A stretch of DNA of 64,000 nt from E44-bin88 sp050123275 (GTDB lineage Bacteria; Chloroflexota; Dehalococcoidia; Dehalococcoidales; BS750m-G39), in the NCBI GenBank assembly GCA_050123275.1, contig JASFHK010000001.1, positions 186,001 through 250,000 on the forward strand. The letters are read 5' to 3'. The notes beneath the pieces are model-generated. The model was not told where the DNA came from. It worked only from the letters and a program-made list of their open reading frames with translations, and did not search any database. Below are positions 42,193 through 51,149 of this stretch, in pieces (position 1 is the first letter of the stretch; every line of letters begins with the position of its first letter). Both the position numbers and the translations under genes were made by a program.

Positions 42193-43359
42193 TTAGCCGC
42201 CGATAAACTCGGCTTTGACGCTGGCCGCCGTTTCCGGGCTGGCCACCAGGTCAACCACCGTCATCGCCAGCGCCTTGGCGGCATCGAGCATGCCCTTGAT
42301 GCCGGCTTCGGAGGCGGCGGCGGCGGCGAACTCCGGTGAGTGGATGACCGCGCTTTCGGGCGCGATGCCGACGGTGGGGTGGATGCCGGGCACAATCTGG
42401 CTGACGTTGCCCATGTCGGTGCTGCCGACACGGCCGGCGCCGGCCAGCGGCATATCCCGCCCCAGCGATACGATATTCTGCCGGAAAAGCTCGGCCAGGA
42501 CCATGTTGTTGCGCAGCGGCGCGTAGAGCACGTCTCCCCACTGGTATTCCAAGCGGGCGCCGGTGGCGGTGGCGGCGCCTTTAAAGCAGTCGAGCACCTT
42601 CGCCTTGAGCTCTTCCAGGTAGCCGAGTTCCTCGGCGCGCACCAGAAAGCTGCCGGCGCTGTGGGCGGGGACGACGTTGGGGGCTTTGCCCCCGTCGCTG
42701 ATAATGCCGTGAATGCGCGCCTTTTCCAGCGTGTGTTGCCTTAAAGCGTTGATGGCGGCGAAGGAGATGAGCATTGCCTCCAGGGCGTTGATGCCCGTCT
42801 CGGGACGGGTGGCGGCGTGGGCCGACTTGCCGAAGAACTCCACGTCCAGCGTGATGCAGGCCAGGGCCTGGGTGGTGGCGCTGTCGTGCGCCCCGGGGTG
42901 CACCATCATGGCGGCGTCTATCTTGTCGAAGGCGCCTTTTTCGGCCATTAACGCCTTGCCCCCGTAGAACTCCTCGGCGGGCGTGCCGATAGCCAGGACG
43001 CTGCCCCCGCACTCGTCGATAGCCGCTCTGGCGGCCACGGCGGCGCCGACGGCGGCGCCGGCGATAAGATTATGGCCACAGGCGTGGCCCAGCTGGGGCA
43101 AAGCGTCGTACTCGGCCAGGACGGCGATGGCGGGCCGGCCTTTCCCGTAGCTGCCGCGGAAGGCGGTGGGCAGCTCGCAGATGCCGCGCTCGACCTTGAA
43201 ACCGTTGTCTTCCAGGTATTTGGTGAGCAGGGCGGACGCCTTGACCTCGTTAAAGCCCAGCTCGGGGTTGTCGTGGATTTCCAGGCTTAGGTCACGGAGC
43301 TGCTGGCGGTGAGCCTCTACTGCTTTAATAACCGAATCTTTTAGCGCTCTAATATCCAA
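42193..43359 (-). CDS. M20-family amidohydrolase
   Basis: About 388 residues of the M20D/peptidase family that includes aminobenzoyl-glutamate hydrolase and N-acyl-amino-acid deacylases: LAEYDALPQLGHACGHNLIA (about 82-101), GTPAEEFYGGK (about 128-138), MMVHPGAHD and a dimerisation domain FFGKSAHAATRPETGINALEA. Metal ligands (His, Glu, His) are present. TTG 43359 behind AAGG is the likely start; a GTG at 43368 is the alternative. A TATAAT box lies at 43391-43386. Confidence 0.85.
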   Translation of the reverse strand: MDIRALKDSVIKAVEAHRQQLRDLSLEIHDNPELGFNEVKASALLTKYLEDNGFKVERGICELPTAFRGSYGKGRPAIAVLAEYDALPQLGHACGHNLIAGAAVGAAVAARAAIDECGGSVLAIGTPAEEFYGGKALMAEKGAFDKIDAAMMVHPGAHDSATTQALACITLDVEFFGKSAHAATRPETGINALEAMLISFAAINALRQHTLEKARIHGIISDGGKAPNVVPAHSAGSFLVRAEELGYLEELKAKVLDCFKGAATATGARLEYQWGDVLYAPLRNNMVLAELFRQNIVSLGRDMPLAGAGRVGSTDMGNVSQIVPGIHPTVGIAPESAVIHSPEFAAAAASEAGIKGMLDAAKALAMTVVDLVASPETAASVKAEFIGG

Positions 43360-43417
43360 GCTTCCCACCTTACGGCTGCTTTTTCATTATAGCCCAACAA
43401 CGGGTATAATTGCTAGG

Positions 43418-43445
43418 CTCAAGCGGCCACTATTTGCCGCTTGAG
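43418..43445. other. Hairpin in the gap upstream of nusA
   Basis: CTCAAGCGGC and GCCGCTTGAG form a perfect 10-bp stem with an eight-base loop. It sits just after a TATAAT at 43405-43410 on the plus strand and lacks a T run on either side. Purpose unknown; the 249-base gap also holds the M20 promoter and the nusA leader. Confidence 0.5.
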
Positions 43446-43472
43446 AAAGCTTCGAAAAAAGGCGTCGACCTA

Positions 43473-43501
43473 TTGCATACGGGTGCCTGTTGTGATATAC
43501 T
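43473..43501 (+). promoter_or_regulatory. Promoter of the nusA operon
   Basis: TTGCAT (43473-43478), 17-base spacer ending TGA, TATACT (43496-43501). The leader to nusA is about 100 bases. Confidence 0.6.
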
Positions 43502-43535
43502 TGGGGCGGTAATCCTAATTAGATAAGTTCTTGTT

Positions 43536-43562
43536 AAGTGGGGCAGAGAAACCCACTTTTTT
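43536..43562 (+). terminator. Attenuator-like terminator in the nusA leader
   Basis: AAGTGGG (43536-43542) and CCCACTT (43552-43558) form a stem followed by TTTT. It lies between the nusA promoter and the gene, so part of the transcripts would stop here. NusA itself promotes pausing and intrinsic termination, so this could be autoregulation. Confidence 0.55.
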
Positions 43563-43608
43563 GTTGTAGGAGGGGGAAAGTTTAGGCCGGAGGTAAATAG
43601 GAGTGGGG

Positions 43609-45048
43609 ATGAAGAGCGAATTTATGCTGGCCATAACCCAGCTCTCGGCGGAGAAGAATCTGCCCAAAGAGGTGGTGCTTTCCGCCGTAGAGACGGCGCT
43701 GGTATCGGCTTACCGTAAGGATAATTTCGGCCCCAGCCAGGAGATTGCGGTCAAGATAGACCCCAACACGGGCCGGGTCACGGTGTGGGCGGAAAAGACC
43801 GTGGTCGAAAAGCCGACGGACACGCGCCGTGAAGTATCGCTGGCCGACGCGGCCAAGATAAATCCCGACGCCAAGCTGGAAGAAACCGTCATGGTGGAAG
43901 CCACCCCGCGTAACGCCGGGCGTATCGCCGCGCAGACGGCCAAGCAGGTCATTTTACAACGCCTCCACGAGGCGGAGCACAGCGCCATCTTCGAGGAGTA
44001 TTCCGACAAAGAGGGCGATATCGTCACCGGCGTGGTGCAGCGCATCGAGCCCCGGCAGCTTTTCGTAGACCTGGGCCGGGCCGAGGCGGTGCTGCCCGCC
44101 GCCGAGCAGGTACGCACCGAACGCTATCGCGTGGGGCAGCGGCTCCGCGTTTATTTACTGGAAGTAGTCAGGACGAGCCGGGGACCCCAGGTGGTCGTTT
44201 CGCGCTCTCACCCCGATTTACTGCGGCGCCTCTTCGAGCTGGAAGTGCCCGAGGTCCTTAGCGGCGTGGTCGAGATTAAGGCGGTCGCCCGCGAGGCGGG
44301 CTATCGCAGCAAGATAGCCGTGGCGGCGCGCCAGGAAGGCATCGACCCCGTCGGCTGTTGCGTGGGCTTGCGCGGCATCAGGATACAGAACGTCATGCGC
44401 GAGCTTAACGGCGAGAAGCTGGACGTGGTCTCCTGGAGCGAGGATACCGCCGCTTTCATCGCCAACGCTCTCTCTCCGGCGCAGGTGGTGAGCGTTGATT
44501 TGAACGAAGAAGAAGGGATAGCCACTGTGGTCGTCCCCGATAAGCAGCTGTCGCTGGCCATCGGCAAGGAAGGGCAGAACGCCCGGCTGGCGGCCAAGCT
44601 CAGCGGCTGGCGAATTGACATAAAGAGCGCTTCGATTGCCGAGGAAGAGAAGCTGACCAAGGCCGAGCCTGAAGCCGAGGCCGTGAAGGAAGAAAAAGCG
44701 GTCGTCGAGGAGGCTCCTGCCGAAGAGGCGGCGGCTCCCGAAGAGCTTTTGATACCCGAGGAAGAGCCCGAACCGGAGCCGGAGCCTGAACCCGAGCCTG
44801 AGCCGGTGCTGGAGACCGAGCTGGCGCCGCCGGAGACGATTCTAAAGCCGCCGGTGGAGGTGGGGGCGGAGAAGACCTCCAAGCTCCGCTTCGCCGAGGA
44901 CGTGATGGGGCCGGGCCCCTCCAAGTCGCCGTCCAAGTCGAAGAAGAAGAAAAAGAAGGGCGCCAGCGACCGCAGCGCCGACGACGGCGCCCGCGGCCGG
45001 CGACGCCGTGAGCGGGAAGTATACGATGAAGAAGGGGAGGAATATTAA
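43609..45048 (+). CDS. nusA: Transcription elongation factor NusA
   Basis: A 479-residue NusA: N-terminal RNA polymerase-binding domain (1-125), S1 domain (EGDIVTGVVQRIEPRQLFVDLG, about 135-200) and two KH domains (about 225-345, CVGLRGIRIQNVMRELNGEKLDVV and LAIGKEGQNARLAA). The C-terminal about 130 residues are unusual: acidic, with a run of Glu-Pro repeats near 390-405, then a Lys/Ser/Arg-rich end. ATG 43609 is chosen over GTG 43603. RimP, usually encoded upstream, is missing. Confidence 0.94.
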   Translation: MKSEFMLAITQLSAEKNLPKEVVLSAVETALVSAYRKDNFGPSQEIAVKIDPNTGRVTVWAEKTVVEKPTDTRREVSLADAAKINPDAKLEETVMVEATPRNAGRIAAQTAKQVILQRLHEAEHSAIFEEYSDKEGDIVTGVVQRIEPRQLFVDLGRAEAVLPAAEQVRTERYRVGQRLRVYLLEVVRTSRGPQVVVSRSHPDLLRRLFELEVPEVLSGVVEIKAVAREAGYRSKIAVAARQEGIDPVGCCVGLRGIRIQNVMRELNGEKLDVVSWSEDTAAFIANALSPAQVVSVDLNEEEGIATVVVPDKQLSLAIGKEGQNARLAAKLSGWRIDIKSASIAEEEKLTKAEPEAEAVKEEKAVVEEAPAEEAAAPEELLIPEEEPEPEPEPEPEPEPVLETELAPPETILKPPVEVGAEKTSKLRFAEDVMGPGPSKSPSKSKKKKKKGASDRSADDGARGRRRREREVYDEEGEEY

Positions 45049-45322
45049 TCCACCCCAGGCTAAACATATACCGCAGCGGACCTGCATCGCCTGTGGCCGG
45101 GTAAGGCCCAAGCGGGAGCTGGTCAGGCTGGTACGGGTGGCGGACGGAGGGGTGGAGGTCGATAGCGGCGGGAGGAAAGCGGGGCGCGGCGCCTATCTAT
45201 GCCCGGCGGCGGAGTGCTGGGAGGCGGGGTTGAAGGGAGGGCGCCTGGAGCACACTTTGCGCACCGCTATCGCTCCCGATAATCGGGAGGAACTGATAAA
45301 ATACGGCAGGGAGCTGGGATAA
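45026..45322 (+). CDS. YlxR-family RNA-binding protein (DUF448)
   Basis: A 98-residue basic protein with RTCIACGRVRPKRELVRLVRV and GRGAYLCP, the YlxR/RnpM signature; relatives bind RNA and modulate RNase P or act as regulators. Its start lies inside the end of nusA (23-base overlap), as in the conserved nusA-ylxR-infB order. Confidence 0.88.
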   Translation: MKKGRNINPPQAKHIPQRTCIACGRVRPKRELVRLVRVADGGVEVDSGGRKAGRGAYLCPAAECWEAGLKGGRLEHTLRTAIAPDNREELIKYGRELG

Positions 45323-45333
45323 GGAGCTATTCG

Positions 45334-47097
45334 GTGGTGCAAAAGGGTAAATCGGGTAATAAAGAGGTAAAGCAGGTCGAGATTCCTGGCTCGATACCGG
45401 TAAGGAATCTGGCCGAGCTTTTGCATGTCGGCTCCGTTGATGTCATCAAGCAGTTGATGCGCAACGGCATCTTCGCCAATATCAACCAGGTAATCGACTA
45501 CGAGACGGCGGCGGCGGTGGCGGCTAACCTCGGCTACGAGGCTCACCCCGAAGCCCGCACCGCCCGCGCCGGCGAGAGCAAGCGCTATCAGCACCGTGAA
45601 GAAGAAGCCAGCGGGCTTAAATCACGCCCGCCGGTGGTGACCATCATGGGCCATGTCAACCATGGCAAGACCCGCTTGCTGGACGCTATCCGCCAGACCA
45701 ACGTCATGGACAGCGAGGCCGGCGGCATCACCCAGCACATCGGCGCCTATCAGGTCGAGGTTGACGGGCAAAAGATTACCTTCCTGGATACGCCGGGGCA
45801 CGAAGCCTTTACCGTGATGCGCGCCCGCGGCGCCCAGGTAACCGATATTACCATCCTGGTGGTAGCCGCCGACGACGGGGTCATGCCCCAGACGCTGGAA
45901 GCCATCGACCACGCCCGGGCGGCGGGCGTGCCCATCGTGGTGGCCATTAACAAGATTGACAAGCCGGAGGCCAACCCCGACCACGTCAAGCAGCAGCTGG
46001 CCGACGCCGGGCTGGTTATCGAGGAGTGGGGTGGCGAAGTCGTCAGCGTGCCCATCTCGGCCAAGGAGAAAAAGGGCATACCCGAACTGCTGGAAAACCT
46101 AATCGTGGTCGCCGAGATGGAAGAGCTGAAAGCCGACCCGACGCGGCCGGCGGTAGGGGTGGTCATCGAGGCTGAGATGGACAAGAGCCGCGGCCCAATG
46201 GCTACCGTGCTCATTCAGACGGGGACCCTCAAAGTCGGCGACACCGTGGCCGTAGGCGGCACCTGGGGGCGCATCCGGGCCATGTTCAACGACGTGGGCA
46301 AGCGGGTGCGCAAGGCCGAGCCTTCCATGCCGGTGGCTATTCTGGGCTTGGACAGCCTGCCCGAGGTGGGCGATATGCTTAACGCCGTGCCCAGCGAGCA
46401 ACAGGCGCGGTCTCTGATGCAAAAGCACCAGCTGGAGATGGTCCCCAAGGCGGTGAGCCTGGACAATCTCTTCGACCAGATAAGCACCGGCCAGGTAAAA
46501 GAGCTAAACGTGATTCTCAGGGCCGACGTTCAGGGCAGCCTGGAGCCGATTCGGAGCTCGCTGGAGCGTTTGGGCACCGATAAAGTACAGGTCAGGATTA
46601 TCCGCAGCAGCAGCGGCAATATCACCGAGAGCGACGTCATGCTGGCCATTGCTTCCAAGGGGTTGGTTATCGGTTTCGGCACCGGCATCGAAGCCGGCGC
46701 CAAGCGCCTGGCCGATATGGAAGGCGTTGACCTTCGCTCCTACGACGTTATCTACAACCTGGTGGATGACGTCGAGAAGGCGCTCAAGGGCATGCTGGAG
46801 CCTACCTACGTCGAGGTTATCGAGGGCCGGGCCGAGGTCAAGGCGGTCTTCGGCGGCAAGAAGCAGAAAGTTGCCGGCGTCGCCATCGTCGACGGCAAGG
46901 CTACCCGCGGCGCTGCGGTAAGGGTGCGGCGCGGCGACAAGGTCGTCGTCGAATCAACCGTGGCCAGCCTGCGGCGTTTCAAGGACGACGTCAAAGAGGT
47001 GACTTCCGGCTACGAGTGCGGGGTGGGCCTCAAGGACTTCGATGAGTTTGAGGCGGGCGACGTACTGGAATTCTACCGCAAAGAGCGTTCCAACTAG
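45334..47097 (+). CDS. infB: Translation initiation factor IF-2
   Basis: A 587-residue IF-2 of the short kind, with a brief N-terminal IF2_N domain (about 20-70) and the G domain: GHVNHGKT (106-113; Asn replaces the common Asp), DTPGHEAF, NKID, then domains II-IV ending in GYECGVGLKDFDEFEAGDVLE. It places initiator tRNA on the ribosome. GTG start behind AAGGAG. Confidence 0.96.
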   Translation: MVQKGKSGNKEVKQVEIPGSIPVRNLAELLHVGSVDVIKQLMRNGIFANINQVIDYETAAAVAANLGYEAHPEARTARAGESKRYQHREEEASGLKSRPPVVTIMGHVNHGKTRLLDAIRQTNVMDSEAGGITQHIGAYQVEVDGQKITFLDTPGHEAFTVMRARGAQVTDITILVVAADDGVMPQTLEAIDHARAAGVPIVVAINKIDKPEANPDHVKQQLADAGLVIEEWGGEVVSVPISAKEKKGIPELLENLIVVAEMEELKADPTRPAVGVVIEAEMDKSRGPMATVLIQTGTLKVGDTVAVGGTWGRIRAMFNDVGKRVRKAEPSMPVAILGLDSLPEVGDMLNAVPSEQQARSLMQKHQLEMVPKAVSLDNLFDQISTGQVKELNVILRADVQGSLEPIRSSLERLGTDKVQVRIIRSSSGNITESDVMLAIASKGLVIGFGTGIEAGAKRLADMEGVDLRSYDVIYNLVDDVEKALKGMLEPTYVEVIEGRAEVKAVFGGKKQKVAGVAIVDGKATRGAAVRVRRGDKVVVESTVASLRRFKDDVKEVTSGYECGVGLKDFDEFEAGDVLEFYRKERSN

Positions 47098-47108
47098 AAG
47101 GCAGCGGG

Positions 47109-47474
47109 ATGGCACATCGCATCGAGCGGGTCGACAGCCTTATGCGTCACGAGATTAGCGAGTTGCTTCAACGCGAGGTCAAGGACCCCCGGTTGAGCCA
47201 GTTCGTGGCCGTGACCGAGGTTTCCACCACCGCCGACCTGCGCTACGCCAAGGTTTTCGTCAGCTGTATGGGCAGCGAGGAAGAAAAAGAGGAGATGATG
47301 AGCGGGCTCGAGGCCGCCGCTCACTTTCTGCGCAACCAGCTGACCAAACGTTTGCGCCTGCGCCGTATCCCCGAGCTTAGCTTCCACTGGGACGATTCCA
47401 TCGAGCGCGGCACCCACCTGCTCCAGCTCATCGACGAGCTTAACCCCGAGCCCCCTCCCGATCAGAACGACTGA
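47109..47474 (+). CDS. rbfA: Ribosome-binding factor A
   Basis: A 121-residue RbfA that matures the 30S subunit: RIERVDSLMRHEISELLQREVKDPRL and TTADLRYAKVFVS, then LRNQLTKRLRLRRIPELSFHWDDS. Standard length, and its stop overlaps the truB start by one base. Confidence 0.95.
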   Translation: MAHRIERVDSLMRHEISELLQREVKDPRLSQFVAVTEVSTTADLRYAKVFVSCMGSEEEKEEMMSGLEAAAHFLRNQLTKRLRLRRIPELSFHWDDSIERGTHLLQLIDELNPEPPPDQND

Positions 47475-48373
47475 TGGACGGCATACTCAATATCTATAAG
47501 CCCTACGGTAAGACCTCCTTCAGCATCGTCTCCCTGGTAAAACGCTTGAGCGGCCAGAAGCGCGTCGGGCACGGCGGCACATTAGACCCCGCCGCCACCG
47601 GCGTGTTACCCGTCGGCCTGGGCCAGGGCACGCGCGTCATCGAGTACCTGCTCGAAGCCACCAAGAGCTACCGGGCGGAAATCGAGCTGGGGGTGGCCAC
47701 CGATACCCACGACGCCACCGGCACCGTTGTCAGCCGCGGCGACGCCTCCAAGGTGACCAAAAAAGAGCTGCTGGCGGCACTGGAATCCTTCCGCGGCTTA
47801 ATCGAGCAGACGCCCCCCATGTACAGCGCCGTTAAGCACGGCGGCAAGCCGCTCTACGAGCTGGCGCGCTCCGGCATCGAGGTAAAGCGGAAGAGCCGCA
47901 AGCGCTGGGTCTATCGCCTGGAGCTGCTCGGCTGGCGGCCGCCCCTGGCCACTGTGGAAGTGGAGTGCGGCAAGGGCACCTACATCCGCTCGCTGGCCGA
48001 CGACCTGGGCAAGCTTTTGGGCTGCGGCGCCAGTTTGAAGAGCCTGGTCCGTCTCAAGTGCGGGCCTTTTACCATCGAGGAAGCCGTGGCCTTGCCCCAG
48101 CTTGAAGAGGGCTTTCGCCACGGCTACGAGCAGCGTTTCGTCTATCCCATAGACTTCGTGCTTTCCCGGTGGGGAGCGGTGGTGGTCGGCGCCGCCGCCG
48201 AGGAGGACATTAAGAACGGTCGCCCACTGCCTGGAGAAGGCGTCGATAACCTGCCCGAGCCCGTGGCCGGTAACCGCTGCCGCGTCTATAACCGCGACGG
48301 CGATTTTCTGGCCGTGCTCGGCTTCGACGGGGAAAAGGAACGCTGGCAGCCGGAGAAGGTCTTCCGGCGCTAA
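47474..48373 (+). CDS. truB: tRNA pseudouridine(55) synthase
   Basis: A 299-residue enzyme that makes pseudouridine 55 in the T-loop of tRNAs. The catalytic Asp38 is in GHGGTLDPAATGVLPVG; KSYRAEIELGVATDTHD and the C-terminal PUA-like domain (about 225-295) are present. Last gene of the nusA-ylxR-infB-rbfA-truB cluster. Confidence 0.95.
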   Translation: MDGILNIYKPYGKTSFSIVSLVKRLSGQKRVGHGGTLDPAATGVLPVGLGQGTRVIEYLLEATKSYRAEIELGVATDTHDATGTVVSRGDASKVTKKELLAALESFRGLIEQTPPMYSAVKHGGKPLYELARSGIEVKRKSRKRWVYRLELLGWRPPLATVEVECGKGTYIRSLADDLGKLLGCGASLKSLVRLKCGPFTIEEAVALPQLEEGFRHGYEQRFVYPIDFVLSRWGAVVVGAAAEEDIKNGRPLPGEGVDNLPEPVAGNRCRVYNRDGDFLAVLGFDGEKERWQPEKVFRR

Positions 48374-48392
48374 TGGGTAGCATTAATAGGCC

Positions 48393-48421
48393 TTGACAGC
48401 TAGCCCCTAAAGGGGTATAGT
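48393..48421 (+). promoter_or_regulatory. Strong promoter of the DUF5679 gene
   Basis: Perfect TTGACA (48393-48398), 17-base spacer, TATAGT (48416-48421); the leader is short, about 25 bases. Confidence 0.8.
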
Positions 48422-48451
48422 TCAACCGATACCAAGAAGGGGGTGATTTAG

Positions 48452-48592
48452 GTGCAAGCGTATTGCTTCAAGTGCAGGCGTAAGGTTGACATCAGGAATC
48501 CCCAGAAGGTTACCCTGAAGAACGGGCGTCCGGCCACGAAGGGGGTTTGCCCTTCCTGCGGGACCAAGGTGTTCCGCATCGGCAAGAGCTAA
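48452..48592 (+). CDS. DUF5679 zinc-binding mini-protein
   Basis: A 46-residue protein, GTG start behind AAGGGGGTGA, reading MQAYCFKCRRKVDIRNPQKV and ending KGVCPSCGTKVFRIGKS. The two CxxC pairs form a zinc ribbon, and KNGRPATKGVCPSCGTK.FRIGK is the DUF5679 signature. Function unknown. Its own strong promoter suggests abundant expression. Confidence 0.88.
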   Translation: MQAYCFKCRRKVDIRNPQKVTLKNGRPATKGVCPSCGTKVFRIGKS

Positions 48593-48656
48593 ACGAACCG
48601 GGTCACGTCTTAGAGTTGGAGTAAGATAATCCTCTTCTTTATAAGCGACAGAGACT

Positions 48657-48684
48657 AGCAGGAGTTTTAACTCCTGCTTGCTTT
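48657..48684 (+). terminator. Hairpin, probable terminator of the DUF5679 gene
   Basis: AGCAGGAGTT and AACTCCTGCT make a 10-bp perfect palindromic stem (effective loop TTTA) followed by TGCTTTG, a weak T run. The rest of the 226-base gap to the next gene contains a further stem GAGAGG/CCTCTC (about 48689-48758) and no gene. Confidence 0.5.
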
Positions 48685-48818
48685 GCCAGAGAGGTAAATG
48701 GAGCGGTTTTTATAAGAGCCTCTCGGCAATAATTCCAGCGAAATGTTACAGGGGTGTGGGATGGTTGGGTGTGCCTTTTTCCGTAGGTTTTGCTGTTGAA
48801 AAGGAGGGTAATTAAACT

Positions 48819-49925
48819 TTGGGTAAAATAAACGTAGCTATAATAGGGGTGGGGAACTGCTCTTCCTCCCTGGTTCAGGGCGTCCACTACTATGGCAAAG
48901 CCAAAGATGATGAGTTCGTACCCGGGCTGATGCACGTCAACCTGGGTGGCTATCACATCAACGACATCAACTTCGTGGCCGCCTTTGATATCGACAAGAA
49001 TAAGGTGGGCAAGGACCTGGCGCGAGCCATCTACACCGAGCCCAACAACACCTTCAAGTTCTGTGAGGTGCCCACCACCGGCGTCAAGGTGCAGCGGGGC
49101 ATGACTCACGACGGGCTGGGCAAATACCTGTCCCAGATGATAGAAAAAGCCCCCGGCCCCACCGCCGACATCGTTAAAATCCTCAAAGAGACCAAGACCG
49201 ACGTCGTCATCAACTACCTGCCCGTAGGCAGCGAAGAAGCCACCAAGTGGTATATCGAGCAGGTTCTGGCCGCCGGTTGCGGCCTCATCAACTGCATTCC
49301 CGTTTTCATCGCCCGCGAGAAATACTGGCAAAAGCGCTTCGAGGAACGCGGACTGCCCGTTATCGGCGACGACATCAAGTCCCAGGTAGGCGCCACCATC
49401 GCCCACCGCGTCCTGACCAGGCTTTTCGGCGACCGCGGCGTGAAGCTGGAACGCACCTACCAGCTCAACTTCGGCGGCAATACCGACTTCTACAACATGC
49501 TGGAGAGGGAACGGCTGGAGTCGAAGAAGATATCCAAGACCAACTCGGTAACTTCCCAGCTCGACTACGAGATGGAACCCAAGGACATCCACGTCGGCCC
49601 CAGCGATTACGTTCCCTGGCTGCTCGACCGCAAGTTCTGCCATATCCGCATGGAGGGGCGCACCTTCGGCGACGTACCGCTGAACCTGGAGCTTAAGCTC
49701 GAGGTCTGGGACAGCCCCAACTCGGCGGGGGTGGTCATCGACGCCATCCGCTGTTGCAAGCTGGCTCTGGACCGCGGGCTCAAGGGCGCGTTGATTTCGC
49801 CCTCTTCCTATTTCATGAAGTCACCGCCGGTGCAGTACACCGACGATCAGGCCCGCCGCAATGTGGAAGAGTTTATCGCGGCCAATAAACCGGCGGATAA
49901 ACCGTTGGAGAGCACATCCGTTTGA
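48819..49925 (+). CDS. Myo-inositol-1-phosphate synthase
   Basis: A 368-residue NAD-dependent synthase that makes inositol 1-phosphate from glucose 6-phosphate. N-terminal Rossmann motif VAIIGVGNCSSSLVQG, later GDDIKSQVGAT and NFGGNTDFYNML (family signature), then DSPNSAGVV.DAIR. TTG start with AAGGAGGG ten bases upstream. It heads an apparent three-gene inositol lipid cluster. Confidence 0.93.
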   Translation: MGKINVAIIGVGNCSSSLVQGVHYYGKAKDDEFVPGLMHVNLGGYHINDINFVAAFDIDKNKVGKDLARAIYTEPNNTFKFCEVPTTGVKVQRGMTHDGLGKYLSQMIEKAPGPTADIVKILKETKTDVVINYLPVGSEEATKWYIEQVLAAGCGLINCIPVFIAREKYWQKRFEERGLPVIGDDIKSQVGATIAHRVLTRLFGDRGVKLERTYQLNFGGNTDFYNMLERERLESKKISKTNSVTSQLDYEMEPKDIHVGPSDYVPWLLDRKFCHIRMEGRTFGDVPLNLELKLEVWDSPNSAGVVIDAIRCCKLALDRGLKGALISPSSYFMKSPPVQYTDDQARRNVEEFIAANKPADKPLESTSV

Positions 49926-49943
49926 GCGAATCGCCACGGAGTT

Positions 49944-51128
49944 TTGGGTAGGAAGGTGAAGATAGCACTGGTTTCGCCCTACGACTTCGCCTATCCCGGC
50001 GGCGTCTGTATCCACATTTCCTGCCTGGAGCAACAGTTCACCAAGATGGGCCACGATGTCAGGGTTATCGCCCCGGCTTCCAAGGCTATTTCCGGCTTCG
50101 GCGACCGCTTTATCCCTATCGGCCGGCCCCGCCCCATTCCCACCAGCGGTTCCATCGCCCGGCTCACCCTGTCGTTGCGCCTTTCCGCGCGCATCAAAGC
50201 GATGCTCGACCGGGAGCGGTTCGATATCGTCCACCTCCACGAGCCGTTGATGCCCATGCTTTGCACCAGCGTGCTGCGACTGTCGCCGACGGCCACCGTG
50301 GGCACCTTTCATGCCTCTGACGGCCGCCCGGGCTATAACCTGGGGCGCCCCATCAGCAGGTTTTTCCTTAAAAAGTGGTTCCGCAAGCTGGACGGCAAGA
50401 TTGCCGTTTCCCAGCCGGCTATGGAGTTCGCCTACGGGCACTTCCCCGGCTACTATAATATCATCCCCAACGGCGTCGATCTGGAGCATTTCAACCCCGA
50501 CGTCGCCCCCATCGAGGAGTTCAACGACGGCAGGCCCAACATACTCTTCGTGGGACGCATGGAAAAACGCAAGGGCCTGAACTACCTGCTCGACGCCTTC
50601 CGCCGCGTTAAAGAGGCCGTACCCGAGGCGCGGCTTATCGCCGTCGGCCCCGGCACCCGGCTGCGGCGTAAATACGAAAAGCAGGTGGCCCGGCAAGGGC
50701 TTAAAGACGTCGTCTTCGTCGGCTTTGCCAGCTACGAAGATCTGCCCCGCTATTACCGAACCGCCGATGTCTTTTGCGCCCCGGCCACCGGCTCGGAAAG
50801 CTTCGGCATCGTTTTGCTGGAGGCGATGGCGATGGGCAAGCCCATCGTGGCTTCGAATATCGAAGGCTACGCCAGCGTCGTCAGCGACGGCGTTGACGGC
50901 GTGCTGGTGCCGCCCCGGGACAGCCGTGGCCTGGCGCTGTCTTTGATAGGGCTGCTTAACGACGAGACGCGTCGGCGCCGCATGGGCGCCGAGGGCATGG
51001 CCAAAGCCCGGAACTACGGCTGGGACAGCATCGCCCGCCGGGTTCTCGATTACTATAAAAGGGTGCTCAGCGAGCCGCCCTGGGAGAAAAAGTTTCCCCA
51101 TCCCGAAGCGACCCCGGTTCCCGTCTAA
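49944..51128 (+). CDS. PimA-like glycosyltransferase (GT4 family)
   Basis: A 394-residue retaining glycosyltransferase: N-terminal KIALVSPYDFAYPGGVCIHI, middle IVHLHEPLMP, and the C-terminal donor domain with FVGRMEKRKGL and ESFGIVLLEAMAMGKPIVAS (E-x7-E). It is most like phosphatidylinositol mannosyltransferase PimA. The start is uncertain (TTG 49944 or GTG 49956, neither with good spacing). It lies 18 bases after the inositol-phosphate synthase and shortly before a CDP-alcohol phosphotransferase. Confidence 0.88.
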   Translation: MGRKVKIALVSPYDFAYPGGVCIHISCLEQQFTKMGHDVRVIAPASKAISGFGDRFIPIGRPRPIPTSGSIARLTLSLRLSARIKAMLDRERFDIVHLHEPLMPMLCTSVLRLSPTATVGTFHASDGRPGYNLGRPISRFFLKKWFRKLDGKIAVSQPAMEFAYGHFPGYYNIIPNGVDLEHFNPDVAPIEEFNDGRPNILFVGRMEKRKGLNYLLDAFRRVKEAVPEARLIAVGPGTRLRRKYEKQVARQGLKDVVFVGFASYEDLPRYYRTADVFCAPATGSESFGIVLLEAMAMGKPIVASNIEGYASVVSDGVDGVLVPPRDSRGLALSLIGLLNDETRRRRMGAEGMAKARNYGWDSIARRVLDYYKRVLSEPPWEKKFPHPEATPVPV

Positions 51129-51149
51129 TCCTTAATCAGGAGTAGTGCC

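Noticed and set aside
49821..51101. 426-codon minus-strand frame opposite the PimA-like gene
   Set aside because: Shadow of the glycosyltransferase; composition not protein-like.
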